Shown here: positions 50,586-59,847 of the stretch, one piece after another
Position numbering within the stretch: the first letter of the stretch is position 1
Layout of the letters: each line of letters starts with the position of its first letter
Origin: Ruminococcus champanellensis 18P13 = JCM 17042
GTDB taxonomy: Bacteria > Bacillota > Clostridia > Oscillospirales > Ruminococcaceae
Direction: 5' to 3'
DNA length: 64,000 nt
NCBI RefSeq assembly: GCF_000210095.1
Contig: NC_021039.1
Location: forward strand, 1,702,107 to 1,766,106
The notes under the pieces: model-generated
Database searches by the model: none
The model's input: only the letters and a program-made list of their open reading frames with translations
Told to the model about the DNA's origin: nothing
Program-made: the position numbers and the translations under genes

Positions 50586-52379
50586 ATGTTTCGTTCACAC
50601 GTTTTGATTTGCGGCGGTACCGGCTGTACCTCTTCCGGCAGTCTGAAGATTTATGATAAGCTGCAGGAGGAGATCAACAAAAACGGTCTGTCCAAAGAAG
50701 TGCAGGTCGTAAAGACCGGTTGCTTTGGTCTCTGCGCAAACGGCCCGATTATGATCGTTTATCCGGAGGGTACGTTCTACTCTATGGTAAACGTAGAGGA
50801 TATTCCGGAGATCGTGTCTGAGCATCTGCTCAAGGGTCGTATCGTGACTCGTTTGGTTTATCAGGAAACCGTTGAGGAGGATGGCATCAAGTCCCTCAAT
50901 GATACGGATTTTTACAAGAATCAGCACCGTGTCGCACTGCGGAACTGCGGTGTGATCAACCCGGAGTGCATCGACGAGTACATCGGCCGTGACGGCTACC
51001 AGGCACTGGGCAAGGTTCTGACTGAAATGACCCCTGAGGAGGTTATCCAGTGCATTCTGGATTCCGGCCTGCGTGGCAGAGGCGGCGGCGGATTCCCCAC
51101 CGGCAGAAAGTGGCAGCTGGCTCGGAATATCGTGCCCAACGCAGATCAGAAGTACGTATGCTGCAACGCCGACGAGGGCGACCCGGGCGCATTCATGGAT
51201 CGTTCCGTACTGGAAGGCGATCCCCACGTGGTTCTGGAGGCTATGGCAATTGCCGGCTACGCAATCGGCGCAACACAGGGCTATATCTACGTGCGTGCTG
51301 AGTATCCCATCGCCGTACAGCGTCTGGAAATCGCAATCAAGCAGGCACGTGAGTACGGTCTGCTGGGCAAGAACATTTTCGGCACCGACTTCAGCTTTGA
51401 CATCGGTCTGCGTCTTGGCGCAGGTGCCTTCGTCTGTGGTGAGGAAACTGCACTGATGACATCCATCGAGGGCAACAGAGGTGAGCCTCGTCCCCGTCCG
51501 CCTTTCCCGGCTGAAAAGGGTCTGTTCCAGAAGCCTACCATTCTGAACAACGTGGAGACCTATGCAAACATTCCCCAGATTATCCTCAAGGGTGCGGACT
51601 GGTTTGCTTCCATGGGTACGGAAAAGTCCAAGGGTACAAAGGTATTCGCACTGGGCGGCAAGATCCACAATACCGGTCTGGTAGAGGTTCCGATGGGTAC
51701 TACCCTGCGTACCGTTATTGAGGAAATCGGCGGCGGCATCCCCAACGGCAAGAAGTTTAAGGCTGCACAGACAGGCGGCCCCTCCGGTGGATGCATCCCC
51801 GCAGAGCATATGGATATTGCCATCGACTATGACAATCTGATTGCCATCGGCTCCATGATGGGCTCCGGCGGACTGATCGTTATGGACGAGGACAATTGTA
51901 TGGTGGATATCGCAAAATTCTTCCTGGAATTCACCGTTGACGAGTCCTGCGGCAAATGTACTCCCTGCCGGATCGGTACCAAGCGGATGTACGAGATCCT
52001 GGATAAGATCACAAAGGGCAAGGCAACTCTGGAGGATCTGGATAAGCTGGAGGAGCTGTGCTACCACGTAAAGGCAAACTCTCTCTGCGGTCTGGGTCAG
52101 ACAGCGCCCAACCCGGTTCTGTCCACACTCCGTTACTTCAGAGACGAGTACATTGCCCACATTGTAGAAAAGAGATGTCCTGCCGGCGTATGTAAGGATC
52201 TGCTCAGCTATGAGATCCAGGCTGACAAGTGCAAGGGCTGTACCGCATGTGCAAGAGTATGTCCTGCCGGTGCGATCAGCGGCTCTGTAAAGAATCCGCA
52301 TACCATTGACAAGAGTAAGTGCCTCAAGTGCGGCGCTTGTATTGAAAAGTGCCGGTTCGGCGCAATTATCAAGAAGTAA
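50586..52379 (+). CDS. NuoF-like flavin/NADH subunit of the bifurcating hydrogenase
   Basis: GAAAGGATAGA precedes the ATG. The 597-residue protein runs: N-terminal [2Fe-2S] domain (CGGTGCTSSG, KTGCFGLCANGP), the FMN/NAD-binding NuoF core (GRGGGGFPTGRKW, CNADEGDPGAFMD, EETALMTSIEGNRGEPRPRP), an SLBB domain, the ESCGKCTPCRIG [4Fe-4S] site, and two C-terminal ferredoxin clusters (CKGCTACARVCPAGA; CLKCGACIEKCRFGA). This is the HydB/HndC layout. It oxidises or reduces NAD(H) and splits electrons towards ferredoxin in the complex. Confidence 0.94.
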   Translation: MFRSHVLICGGTGCTSSGSLKIYDKLQEEINKNGLSKEVQVVKTGCFGLCANGPIMIVYPEGTFYSMVNVEDIPEIVSEHLLKGRIVTRLVYQETVEEDGIKSLNDTDFYKNQHRVALRNCGVINPECIDEYIGRDGYQALGKVLTEMTPEEVIQCILDSGLRGRGGGGFPTGRKWQLARNIVPNADQKYVCCNADEGDPGAFMDRSVLEGDPHVVLEAMAIAGYAIGATQGYIYVRAEYPIAVQRLEIAIKQAREYGLLGKNIFGTDFSFDIGLRLGAGAFVCGEETALMTSIEGNRGEPRPRPPFPAEKGLFQKPTILNNVETYANIPQIILKGADWFASMGTEKSKGTKVFALGGKIHNTGLVEVPMGTTLRTVIEEIGGGIPNGKKFKAAQTGGPSGGCIPAEHMDIAIDYDNLIAIGSMMGSGGLIVMDEDNCMVDIAKFFLEFTVDESCGKCTPCRIGTKRMYEILDKITKGKATLEDLDKLEELCYHVKANSLCGLGQTAPNPVLSTLRYFRDEYIAHIVEKRCPAGVCKDLLSYEIQADKCKGCTACARVCPAGAISGSVKNPHTIDKSKCLKCGACIEKCRFGAIIKK

Positions 52380-52395
52380 GTGGAGGATGCGGAAC

Positions 52396-54144
52396 ATGGA
52401 GAATGTAACGATTAAAATTAACGGCGTAGAAACCAGCGTGCCTGCCGGAACCACCATTCTGGAAGCGGCACATATGGCAAATATCGAAATTCCGACCCTT
52501 TGCTTTATGAAGGAGATCAACGCCATCGGCGCATGCCGGATCTGTATGGTGGAGGCAAACGAGGGCAGAGGCAATCGTCTGGTTGCTGCATGTGTATACC
52601 CGGTCAGCCCCAATATGCAGATTTTCACAAACACCCCCCGTGTACTGGAAGCACGGAAGCGTACACTGGAGCTGATGCTTTCCACCCATGAGCGGAACTG
52701 TCTGTCCTGTGTCAGAAGCGGCAATTGTGAGCTGCAGCAGCTGGCAAAGGATCTGGGCGTAGAGGATGCCGGCATTTACGATGGCGTGACCAACCACTAC
52801 GAGATCGATGGTACTGCTGCCCATATGATCCGGGACAACAACAAATGTATCCTGTGCCGCCGCTGTGTGGCTGCATGCGGTATCACCCAGTCCGTTGGAG
52901 TCATCGGCGCAAACGAGCGTGGCTTCAAGACCTTTATCGGCAGCGCCTTTGACATGGGTCTGGGCGAGACCAGCTGCGTATCCTGCGGACAGTGTATTGC
53001 AGTATGTCCCACCGGCGCTCTGGCTGAGAAGGATTCCACCTCTGAGGTGCTGGCTGCCATTGCAGATCCCAGCAAGCATGTGATCGTACAGACCGCTCCC
53101 GCAGTGCGTGCAGGTCTGGGCGAGTGCTTCGGCTACCCCATCGGTACCGACGTAGAGGGCAAGATGGTTGCCGCTCTGAGACGGCTTGGCTTCGACAAGG
53201 TGTTCGATACCGACTTTGCGGCTGACCTGACCATTATGGAGGAAGGCACCGAGTTCATCGACAGACTGCAGAACGGCGGCAAGCTGCCTCTGATTACCTC
53301 CTGCTCTCCCGGGTGGATCAAGTTCTGTGAGCACTACTACCCGGATATGACCGAGAATCTGTCCAGCTGCAAGTCCCCCCAGCAGATGTTCGGCGCAGTG
53401 GCAAAGAGCTACTACGCAGAGAAGATGGGCATCGATCCGAAGGATATGGTAGTCGTATCCGTTATGCCCTGTACCGCAAAGAAGTTTGAGATCGGTCGGG
53501 ATGACCAGGCTGCAAACGGCGTGCCGGATGTGGATATCGCTTTGACCACCCGTGAGCTGGGCAGAATGATCCAGCGTGCAGGCATCAACTTCCAGGCTCT
53601 GCTGGACGAAGAATTTGATATGCCTCTGGGTCTATCCACCGGCGCAGGCGTGATCTTCGGCGCAACCGGCGGCGTAATGGAAGCAGCTCTGAGAACCGTT
53701 GTGGAGGTTCTGGAGAAGAAGGAACTGCCCAGCCTGGACTTCCAGGAAGTACGGGGCATGGAAGGCATCAAGGAGGCAACCTACAATGTTGCCGGCACAG
53801 ATGTGAAGCTGGCAGTGGCAAGCGGTCTTGCAAACGCAAGAATGCTGCTGGACAAGGTAAATTCCGGCGAGGCAGACTATCACTTTATCGAGATTATGGG
53901 ATGCCCGGGCGGCTGCATCAACGGCGGCGGTCAGCCCCATGTTTCTCCCGCTGAGCGGAACTTTGGCGACTATCGTGCGAAGCGTGCAAGCGTGCTGTAC
54001 AGCAATGACGCAGCAAAGGCAGTACGGAAGTCCCACGAGAACGCAGGCGTCAAGGAGCTTTATGACACCTACCTGGAGAAGCCGGGCAGCCATAAGGCAC
54101 ACCAGCTGCTGCATACCACCTACGTCAAGAGAAGCATCAACTAA
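52396..54144 (+). CDS. hydA: [FeFe] hydrogenase catalytic subunit (HydA, trimeric bifurcating type)
   Basis: GGAGG is 9 bases before the ATG at 52396; ATG 52387 is too close to it. Domains: [2Fe-2S] plant-type (C36, C47, C50, C66), His-Cys3 [4Fe-4S] (H98, C102, C105, C111), two [4Fe-4S] (C151-C161; C194-C204), then the H-cluster domain with L1 TSCSPGW (301-307), L2 MPCTAKKFE (357-365) and L3 EIMGCPGGCINGGGQP. L1 has Ser instead of the second Cys of the classic TSCCPGW; that residue donates protons in model enzymes. The product makes H2 from reduced ferredoxin and NADH together. It ends the operon. Confidence 0.94.
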   Translation: MENVTIKINGVETSVPAGTTILEAAHMANIEIPTLCFMKEINAIGACRICMVEANEGRGNRLVAACVYPVSPNMQIFTNTPRVLEARKRTLELMLSTHERNCLSCVRSGNCELQQLAKDLGVEDAGIYDGVTNHYEIDGTAAHMIRDNNKCILCRRCVAACGITQSVGVIGANERGFKTFIGSAFDMGLGETSCVSCGQCIAVCPTGALAEKDSTSEVLAAIADPSKHVIVQTAPAVRAGLGECFGYPIGTDVEGKMVAALRRLGFDKVFDTDFAADLTIMEEGTEFIDRLQNGGKLPLITSCSPGWIKFCEHYYPDMTENLSSCKSPQQMFGAVAKSYYAEKMGIDPKDMVVVSVMPCTAKKFEIGRDDQAANGVPDVDIALTTRELGRMIQRAGINFQALLDEEFDMPLGLSTGAGVIFGATGGVMEAALRTVVEVLEKKELPSLDFQEVRGMEGIKEATYNVAGTDVKLAVASGLANARMLLDKVNSGEADYHFIEIMGCPGGCINGGGQPHVSPAERNFGDYRAKRASVLYSNDAAKAVRKSHENAGVKELYDTYLEKPGSHKAHQLLHTTYVKRSIN

Positions 54145-54160
54145 TTCCATTGCGAAAAGA

Positions 54161-54194
54161 AAGCGCCGGATCCCAATGATCCGGCGCTTTTTTG
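54161..54194 (+). terminator. Terminator of the hydrogenase operon
   Basis: AAGCGCCGGATC pairs perfectly with GATCCGGCGCTT, followed by a T run. Confidence 0.92.
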
Positions 54195-54216
54195 TGAGGG
54201 ATTTTGTTCGACATAA

Positions 54217-54253
54217 AAAGCCCGAAGGCGGTTCACAGACTGCCTTCGGGCTT
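54217..54253 (-). terminator. Terminator of prfC
   Basis: On the minus strand AAAGCCCGAAGGCAGTC is matched by an inverted GCCTTCGGGCTTT and followed by T5. Confidence 0.85.
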
Positions 54254-54279
54254 TATTTGTATGGGATCGAACGAGCCGC

Positions 54280-55866
54280 TTACTCCTTGTGGAATTCTGC
54301 CAGCTCCAGTCCATCATTTTTTTCTAGTGCCCAGCGAATGTTCCACTCGCTGGTGAAAATGAGCAGATAATTATCGTGGAAATCCTGTACGATCTTGGTA
54401 TCAGAGCTGAGATGCAGCTCCTGTACCGGTACAGGACTTTTGGATACCCAGCGGATGTACTGGTAGGGCAGTCCCTCCCGGATGATATCCACGTTGTATT
54501 CGTTTTTCATCCGATGCTCGAACACCTCAAACTGCAGCACGCCTACCACGCCCACGATCACTTCCTCCATGCCGGAGAAGGGTTCGTGGAAGATCTGGAT
54601 GGCACCCTCTTGTGCGATCTGGGTGGTGCCCTTCACAAACTGCTTGCGTTTCATGGTATCCTTGTGGCGGATCCGGGCGAAATGCTCCGGCGCAAAGGTG
54701 GGGATGCCCTCAAATTCAAAACGCTTGCCGGGGGAGCACACCGTGTCCCCGATGGAGAAAATACCCGGGTCGAACACACCGATGATATCTCCGGCGTATG
54801 CCTCGTTGATGATTTCCCGCTCCTGCGCCATGATCTGCTGGGGCTGGGAGAGACGCATTTTCTTGTTGCCCTGCACATGGAGCACTTCCATGTCCCGCTC
54901 AAACTTGCCGGAGCAGATCCGCAGAAAGGTGATTCGATCCCGGTGCGCCTTGTTCATATTTGCCTGGATCTTGAATACAAAGGCGGAGAAGTTTTCGTCG
55001 TAGGGATCGATCTCCTGTCCCCCTGCATAGCGGGGCAGGGGTGGCGGTGTCAGTTCCAGGAATCGTTCCAGGAATGGCTCCACGCCGAAATTGGTCAGTG
55101 CGGAACCGAAGAATACCGGCGACAGCCGCCCCTCCTGCACTGCCTTCAGGTCGAATGCATCGCTTGCCCCATCCAGCAGCTCCACATCCTCCAGCAGGGT
55201 ATTCCGGTTTTCTGTGCCGATGAGCCCGTCCAGCTCCGGAGAATGGAGATCCACCTCCGTTGCCTTGACCTCGTGCTGCCCGTTGTTGGCTTCAAAGGAG
55301 AGAATGTGCCGTTTTTCCCGGTCGAATACCCCCTTGAATTCCTTGCCGCAGCCGATGGGCCAGTTCACCGGATAGGTCTGGATGCCCAGCTCCTGCTCAA
55401 TCTGCTCCAGCAGGTCAAAGGGGTTCCGGGATTCCCGATCCATTTTGTTGATAAAGGTAAAAATGGGAATATGCCGCATGACGCAGACCTTAAACAGCTT
55501 CCGGGTCTGGTTCTCCACGCCCTTGGAAGCGTCGATAACCATCACTGCGGAGTCCGCCGCCATCAGGGTTCGGTAGGTATCCTCCGAAAAATCCTGGTGT
55601 CCCGGTGTGTCCAGAATGTTGATGCAGTAGTTCTTGTACTGAAACTGCATGACGGAGGAGGTGACGGAGATTCCTCTCTGCTTTTCAATCTCCATCCAGT
55701 CGGACACCGCATGCTTGGCGGTTTTCTTGCCCTTGACAGAGCCTGCGAGGGCAATTGCCCCGCCGTATAGCAGAAACTTTTCAGTCAGTGTGGTTTTTCC
55801 CGCATCTGGGTGAGAAATAATGGCAAAGGTTCTTCTGCGTTTGATTTCCTGTTCAAGCTGTTTCAA
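54280..55866 (-). CDS. prfC: Peptide chain release factor 3
   Basis: RF-3 is a GTPase that recycles RF1 and RF2 after termination. The 528-residue length fits. G1 is ISHPDAGKTTLTEK, G2 EKQRGISVTSSVMQF, G3 DTPGHQDFSEDTYRT, G4 FINKMDRESR. The start M-K-Q-L-E-Q-E-I is the usual RF-3 opening, with a TGAATGGAGGC stretch before it on the minus strand. It stands alone with its own terminator; the chromate-transport genes beyond it point the same way. Confidence 0.95.
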   Translation of the reverse strand: MKQLEQEIKRRRTFAIISHPDAGKTTLTEKFLLYGGAIALAGSVKGKKTAKHAVSDWMEIEKQRGISVTSSVMQFQYKNYCINILDTPGHQDFSEDTYRTLMAADSAVMVIDASKGVENQTRKLFKVCVMRHIPIFTFINKMDRESRNPFDLLEQIEQELGIQTYPVNWPIGCGKEFKGVFDREKRHILSFEANNGQHEVKATEVDLHSPELDGLIGTENRNTLLEDVELLDGASDAFDLKAVQEGRLSPVFFGSALTNFGVEPFLERFLELTPPPLPRYAGGQEIDPYDENFSAFVFKIQANMNKAHRDRITFLRICSGKFERDMEVLHVQGNKKMRLSQPQQIMAQEREIINEAYAGDIIGVFDPGIFSIGDTVCSPGKRFEFEGIPTFAPEHFARIRHKDTMKRKQFVKGTTQIAQEGAIQIFHEPFSGMEEVIVGVVGVLQFEVFEHRMKNEYNVDIIREGLPYQYIRWVSKSPVPVQELHLSSDTKIVQDFHDNYLLIFTSEWNIRWALEKNDGLELAEFHKE

Positions 55867-55977
55867 TCAAATGCCTCCATTCAGATTCCTGTTGACAAAT
55901 ACCAAAATAGTATACCACATTTTTATGAAAATAGCAAGGGCTCCATCGCACATTCTTTGCACGGTTCTGTCCGGGCT

Positions 55978-56556
55978 TCAGCCAGAAAAACCGTAAAAGC
56001 AGATGCCCAGTCCGGCGGACAGAAGAATCATGAGAATGGGGGAGGGCGCATGCTTCCGGAGCACCTTGGTCAGTGCATGCACCCCCACCAGCAGAGCCAG
56101 AATGCAGATGCCTCTTGCGTCCGGATGCAGACCATCTCCCAGCTTTGCAAAGCCCAGCAGGGTGTGCAGCCCCATGGTCACGGCGGTTGCAAGGATCAGT
56201 GCTACTATACAAGGGCGGATGCCGGAGAGAAAGTCCCGTACTGCTGCATAGCGGAGCAGATTCCGAAGCAGGGCGGCAATCAGAAGGATGATGCAGAAGG
56301 CAGGCAGCACCACCCCGCAGGTTGCCGCCAGTGCGCCGGGTATGCCTGCTTGGGACGCTCCCACAAAGGTTGCCATATTGACTGCCAGCGGGCCGGGTGT
56401 GGATTCGGACACGGCGATCAGATTCAGAAATGCCTCCTCCGTCAGCCAGCCGTTGGACAGAACCTTTTCCCGAATCAAAGAAATCATTCCATAGCCGCCT
56501 CCAAAGGATACGGCGCCGATCTCCAGAAAAATTAGAAACAGCCGGAGGAGGGTCAT
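55978..56556 (-). CDS. ChrA-family chromate transporter, short form (second half)
   Basis: A 192-residue single CHR domain with about six membrane helices; it opens with LLRLFLIFLEIGAVSFGGGYGMISLIREKV, the family signature. Short ChrA proteins work as pairs, equal to the two halves of long ChrA. The start overlaps the stop of the other half by 4 bases. Export of chromate is the family activity, but in gut anaerobes the natural substrate is unclear. A short stretch (55945-55975) downstream resembles a decayed repeat-family end. Confidence 0.88.
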   Translation of the reverse strand: MTLLRLFLIFLEIGAVSFGGGYGMISLIREKVLSNGWLTEEAFLNLIAVSESTPGPLAVNMATFVGASQAGIPGALAATCGVVLPAFCIILLIAALLRNLLRYAAVRDFLSGIRPCIVALILATAVTMGLHTLLGFAKLGDGLHPDARGICILALLVGVHALTKVLRKHAPSPILMILLSAGLGICFYGFSG

Positions 56557-57134
56557 GGCTTACCCTCCTTCCTGCAAATGCGGCGGATTTTCCCTGCCAG
56601 GATTCCCACAGCCCCACTGAGGAGGATGTAATATACAGAGGAAAAGCTGACTGCAAGCAGGGTGCAAAGCAGCATGCCCATGCCCACCCCCAGCAGGATG
56701 CAGAGACTTACAGGATCCCGTTCCAGACTCCGGAGCATCCGCAAACCGGCAGTTATAATTAAGTAGACCACGCAGATCTGGATGCCGTGAAAGGCGTATG
56801 CCACATAGGTCAGCGTCAGGAACCGATCCAGGAACAGGGAAATAATGTAGATGATAACAAAGGAGGGGATGCATACTGCTAGGGTGGCAGCTGCTGCGCC
56901 CCATCCCCCAGCCATCCGGTAGCCCAGATAGGTGGCGCTGTTGATGGCAACGGGGCCGGGCGTGGATTCGGCAATGGCAGCCATATCTAAAAATTCCTGT
57001 TTATCCAGCCATTTTTTCTTTGTGATAAACTCGTTCTCCAGCAGGGCGAGCATGGCATAGCCGCCGCCGAAGGTGAAAGCGCCGATTTTCAAAAAGGTCA
57101 GAAACAGGGCGAGAAGCCTGTTGGATGCTTTCAT
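56553..57134 (-). CDS. ChrA-family chromate transporter, short form (first half)
   Basis: GGAGGTG is 6 bases before the ATG at 57134; the ATG-like codon 9 bases earlier (57143) lies at the site itself. The CHR domain starts LFLTFLKIGAFTFGGGYAMLALLENEF and includes AESTPGPVAINSATYLGYRMAGG, which is shared with its partner. It should form a heterodimeric anion carrier with the downstream product. The two halves differ in most of their loops. Confidence 0.88.
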   Translation of the reverse strand: MKASNRLLALFLTFLKIGAFTFGGGYAMLALLENEFITKKKWLDKQEFLDMAAIAESTPGPVAINSATYLGYRMAGGWGAAAATLAVCIPSFVIIYIISLFLDRFLTLTYVAYAFHGIQICVVYLIITAGLRMLRSLERDPVSLCILLGVGMGMLLCTLLAVSFSSVYYILLSGAVGILAGKIRRICRKEGKP

Positions 57135-57268
57135 ACGGAACACCTCCGATCAATAGTATACACAGTTTGCCTGTTTAAGTCAAGGCAGCATGGCAAAATG
57201 CCCTGTTTTGACACATGCGGTCTGCACTTTTGGGCAGTTTTTCTCTTTTCCCGTCGGAGAAAAGGGTG

Positions 57269-57274
57269 TATAAT
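57269..57274 (+). promoter_or_regulatory. -10 box upstream of the second MATE gene, followed by a repeat element
   Basis: TATAAT at 57269-57274; the -35 (near 57246, TTTTCC) is weak. The repeat element starts 8 bases later, as in the murD case. Confidence 0.5.
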
Positions 57275-57282
57275 GTAATAGA

Positions 57283-57430
57283 AGACTTTGTATAGCATCT
57301 GCTGACGAATTTTCCGTCATATCACACAGAAACTCCTTGAAATACGACAGTATTCCTGCGCCATTTCTGTGCAATCTGACGAGAAATCTGTTGGCACATC
57401 TGCTACACAATTTTTGTGTGGCGTTGCTTT
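57283..57430. mobile_element. MITE-like element, about 148 bp, GGCAACACC family (left end decayed)
   Basis: It begins GACTTTGTATAGCATCTGCTGAC and ends with an ACACAATTTTTGTGTGGCGTTGC block. The interior matches the element at 35895 and, in reverse, the element at 18550. The left terminal repeat is eroded. It lies in the 5' leader of the MATE gene. Confidence 0.75.
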
Positions 57431-57450
57431 CAGAAAGAGAGTGTGTTTCG

Positions 57451-58788
57451 ATGAATAAGGATCTGACAACGGGCAGTGCCAACCGCGCGCTGATCCTGTT
57501 TACACTGCCGATGTTTATCAGTGTGATTTTTCAGCAGCTGTACAACATGGCGGACAGTGTGATTGCCGGCAGGTATGCCGGCGAGGATGCGTTGGCAGCA
57601 GTGGGGGCAAGCTATCCCATTACTATGATTTTTATGGCGGTGGCGGTGGGCAGCCAGGTGGGCTGCTCTGTGGTAATCAGTCGGTTCTTCGGTGCAAAGG
57701 ATTACGCCCGGACTCGTTGCTGCATTTCCACAACCTTGATTGCAGGCCTTGTGCTTTCCGCTGTGCTGACCCTTGCAGGGGTTCTGTGCAGTGCGCCCCT
57801 GATGCGGCTGGTGAATACACCGGACAATATTTTTGCTGCTGGAAAGCTGTATTTACAGGTCTACACCGCCGGATTTCTGTTTTTGTTTATGTATAATGTT
57901 ACCACCGGTATTTTCAGCAGTCTCGGGGACAGCAAAACGCCCCTGTACTTTCTAATCGCCTCCTCTCTGGGAAATGTAGCGCTGGATGCGGTGTTCGTAA
58001 TTGTGTTCCATTGGGGTGTTGCCGGTGTGGCATGGGCGACCTTCATTGCGCAGGGCATCGCCTGCGTGCTGTCCGTTCTGGTGCTGCGCCGCCGGATCCG
58101 GCAGCTGGAAACGGCGGAAAATCCCCAGCGGTTCAGCTGGACAGCCCTCCGGGAGATTGCCCGGGTGGCGATCCCGAGTATATTACAGCAAGGCTTTGTT
58201 TCTGTGGGAAATCTGTTTATTCAGTACCTGGTCAACGGCTTTGGCTCCTCCGTCATTGCCGGCTACTCTGCTGCCATTAAGCTGAACACCTTTGCCATTA
58301 CCAGCTGCACTACGCTTGGCAGCGGCATTTCCAGCTTTACCGCACAGAATCTTGGGGCAGGAAAGCCGGACCGGATCCGCAGTGGCTTTCGCACCGGTGC
58401 ACTGTTTTCCGTGATCGTTTCAGTGGCGTTCTCCCTTGTGTTCTGCTTTCTTGGCAGTCCGCTGCTACGGCTGTTTATGAATCAGGACAGCACGGCACTG
58501 GCAATGGATACGGGGCTTCTGTTCCTGCGGATCGTTGCTCCCTTCTACTGCGTGGTGGCAGTGAAAATCAGCTGTGACTCTGTACTGCGGGGCGGGGAGT
58601 GCATGCAGTATTTTATGATTACCACGTTTCTGGATCTGGCACTGCGTGTGATCCTGGCGTTTGTCTTTTCTCCCCTGTGGCAGCAGACCGGCATCTGGCT
58701 GGCATGGCCCATCAGCTGGACTTTGTCCACTGTATTGTCCTTGGTATTTTACCGGATGCGGCCTTGGGAAAAGCGGATGCATGGGTGA
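57451..58788 (+). CDS. MATE-family multidrug/cation exporter (second)
   Basis: AGAAAGAGAG lies just before the ATG at 57451; an upstream extension would read through the repeat element and is rejected. The 445-residue protein has about twelve helices and MATE landmarks: NRALILFTLPMFISVIFQQLYNMADSVIAGRY and a repeat in the second half (AIPSILQQGFVSVGNLFIQYLV). It is only distantly related to the first MATE protein. Exported substrate unknown. It is followed 57 bases later by a broken phosphotransferase gene. Confidence 0.9.
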   Translation: MNKDLTTGSANRALILFTLPMFISVIFQQLYNMADSVIAGRYAGEDALAAVGASYPITMIFMAVAVGSQVGCSVVISRFFGAKDYARTRCCISTTLIAGLVLSAVLTLAGVLCSAPLMRLVNTPDNIFAAGKLYLQVYTAGFLFLFMYNVTTGIFSSLGDSKTPLYFLIASSLGNVALDAVFVIVFHWGVAGVAWATFIAQGIACVLSVLVLRRRIRQLETAENPQRFSWTALREIARVAIPSILQQGFVSVGNLFIQYLVNGFGSSVIAGYSAAIKLNTFAITSCTTLGSGISSFTAQNLGAGKPDRIRSGFRTGALFSVIVSVAFSLVFCFLGSPLLRLFMNQDSTALAMDTGLLFLRIVAPFYCVVAVKISCDSVLRGGECMQYFMITTFLDLALRVILAFVFSPLWQQTGIWLAWPISWTLSTVLSLVFYRMRPWEKRMHG

Positions 58789-58845
58789 AAACGGCAGCGG
58801 GCGTCCTGCCCGGCGCATTGATTTTAAAGGTAAGGAGGATAACAT

Positions 58846-59834
58846 ATGGATGCAGTTACAAAAACACGACTGCCGGATCAGACCATCGTGCAAATGACCC
58901 GTGCAGCTTTGGGTGAGGAAATCACGGTTCAGCATATCCGTCCGCTTTCCGGCGGCTTTTGCAGTGCTGTATACCTTGTGGAGACATCACAGTGCAGGCT
59001 TGTGCTGAAGGTGGGTACCAATGCGAATGTCAAGGTGATGCGGCACGAGGTGCAGTACATCCCTACTGAAGTCAAGATGCTTCGGCTGATCGGCGAAAAT
59101 ACTGACATTCCCATGCCCAGACTGATCGCCTTTGACGATAGCTGTTCCATCGTCCATACGCCCTATTTTTTTTTATGAGTTGGCTGGATGGAGCGCCGCT
59201 CAGTGGCTGTACGGATCTGACGGAAGAGCAGCTGCACAGCATTCACCGGCAGGTGGGGGTCGTTACAAGAAAAATTTGCGGCATTCCGGAGCATACATTT
59301 GGAATTCCCTTGATTCCAGAAAGTCAGTGTAGCTGCAACAGTGCGTTTGTCTATCTGCTGTTTGATTGGCTGCTGCAGGATGCGGAGGAGGAACACATTC
59401 CGATTCCGTATATTGAGCCGGATGGGCTTCGGGCGTTGGTGAAGGCATGCGCTGAGGAACTGGATACGGCACAGGCTCCCGTTTTGGTGCATACAGATAC
59501 ATGGGCAGGGAATGTGATGGTGCAGTCCGGCGCATTTGCAGGCATGGTGGATTTTGCTGCACTTTATTATGGAGATTTTCTGATGAGCCACGATTTCCAT
59601 GACTTTGGGGAGAAATCAGATCCTTACTTCCTTGAGGGGTTTGGCAAGACATCCTTTGACGTGCATGAAAGGATCCGCATTCAGGTCTATCGGGTTTGGC
59701 AGCGACTGGGTATGGTGGTGGAACGTGGATTCCGCAAATATGAGGATCCGGATCTGTATGCTTGGGTTCTGCCGGAAATGGAACAGGAAGTGCGCCGCCT
59801 GGAGCAGATGATGAACCAGGCTGCCTTAAAATGA
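58846..59834 (+). pseudogene. APH-family phosphotransferase, frameshifted at a T9 run
   Basis: TAAGGAGG precedes the ATG. The first frame reads to 59178: GGFCSAVYLVET, VLKVGTNAN (ATP lysine), EVKMLRLIGENTDIPMPRLI. The second frame from 59175 continues MSWLDGAPLSG, then the catalytic loop VLVHTDTWAGNVMV and VDFAALYYGD. They join at CCCTA followed by nine T (59166-59174): one T more or two fewer restores one protein of about 330 residues ending NQAALK. Aminoglycoside and choline-type phosphotransferases share this fold; the substrate is unknown. It may be a true mutation, a phase-variable tract, transcriptional slippage, or an assembly error. Confidence 0.8.
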
Positions 59835-59847
59835 AGGGAGGGTTCCT

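Noticed and set aside
50595-52775. Long minus-strand open frame opposite the NuoF-like and HydA genes
   Set aside because: Artefact of strong codon bias in the hydrogenase genes; no recognisable protein features.
55945-55975. Possible further copy of the palindromic repeat after the ChrA genes
   Set aside because: Only a loose match to one end (CGCACATTCTTTGCACGG); too eroded to call.
57337-57450. In-frame extension of the second MATE protein upstream through NLTRNLLAHLLHNFC
   Set aside because: The extension is the translated repeat element (a similar peptide can be read from the copy at 35895); the proper start is the ATG at 57451.
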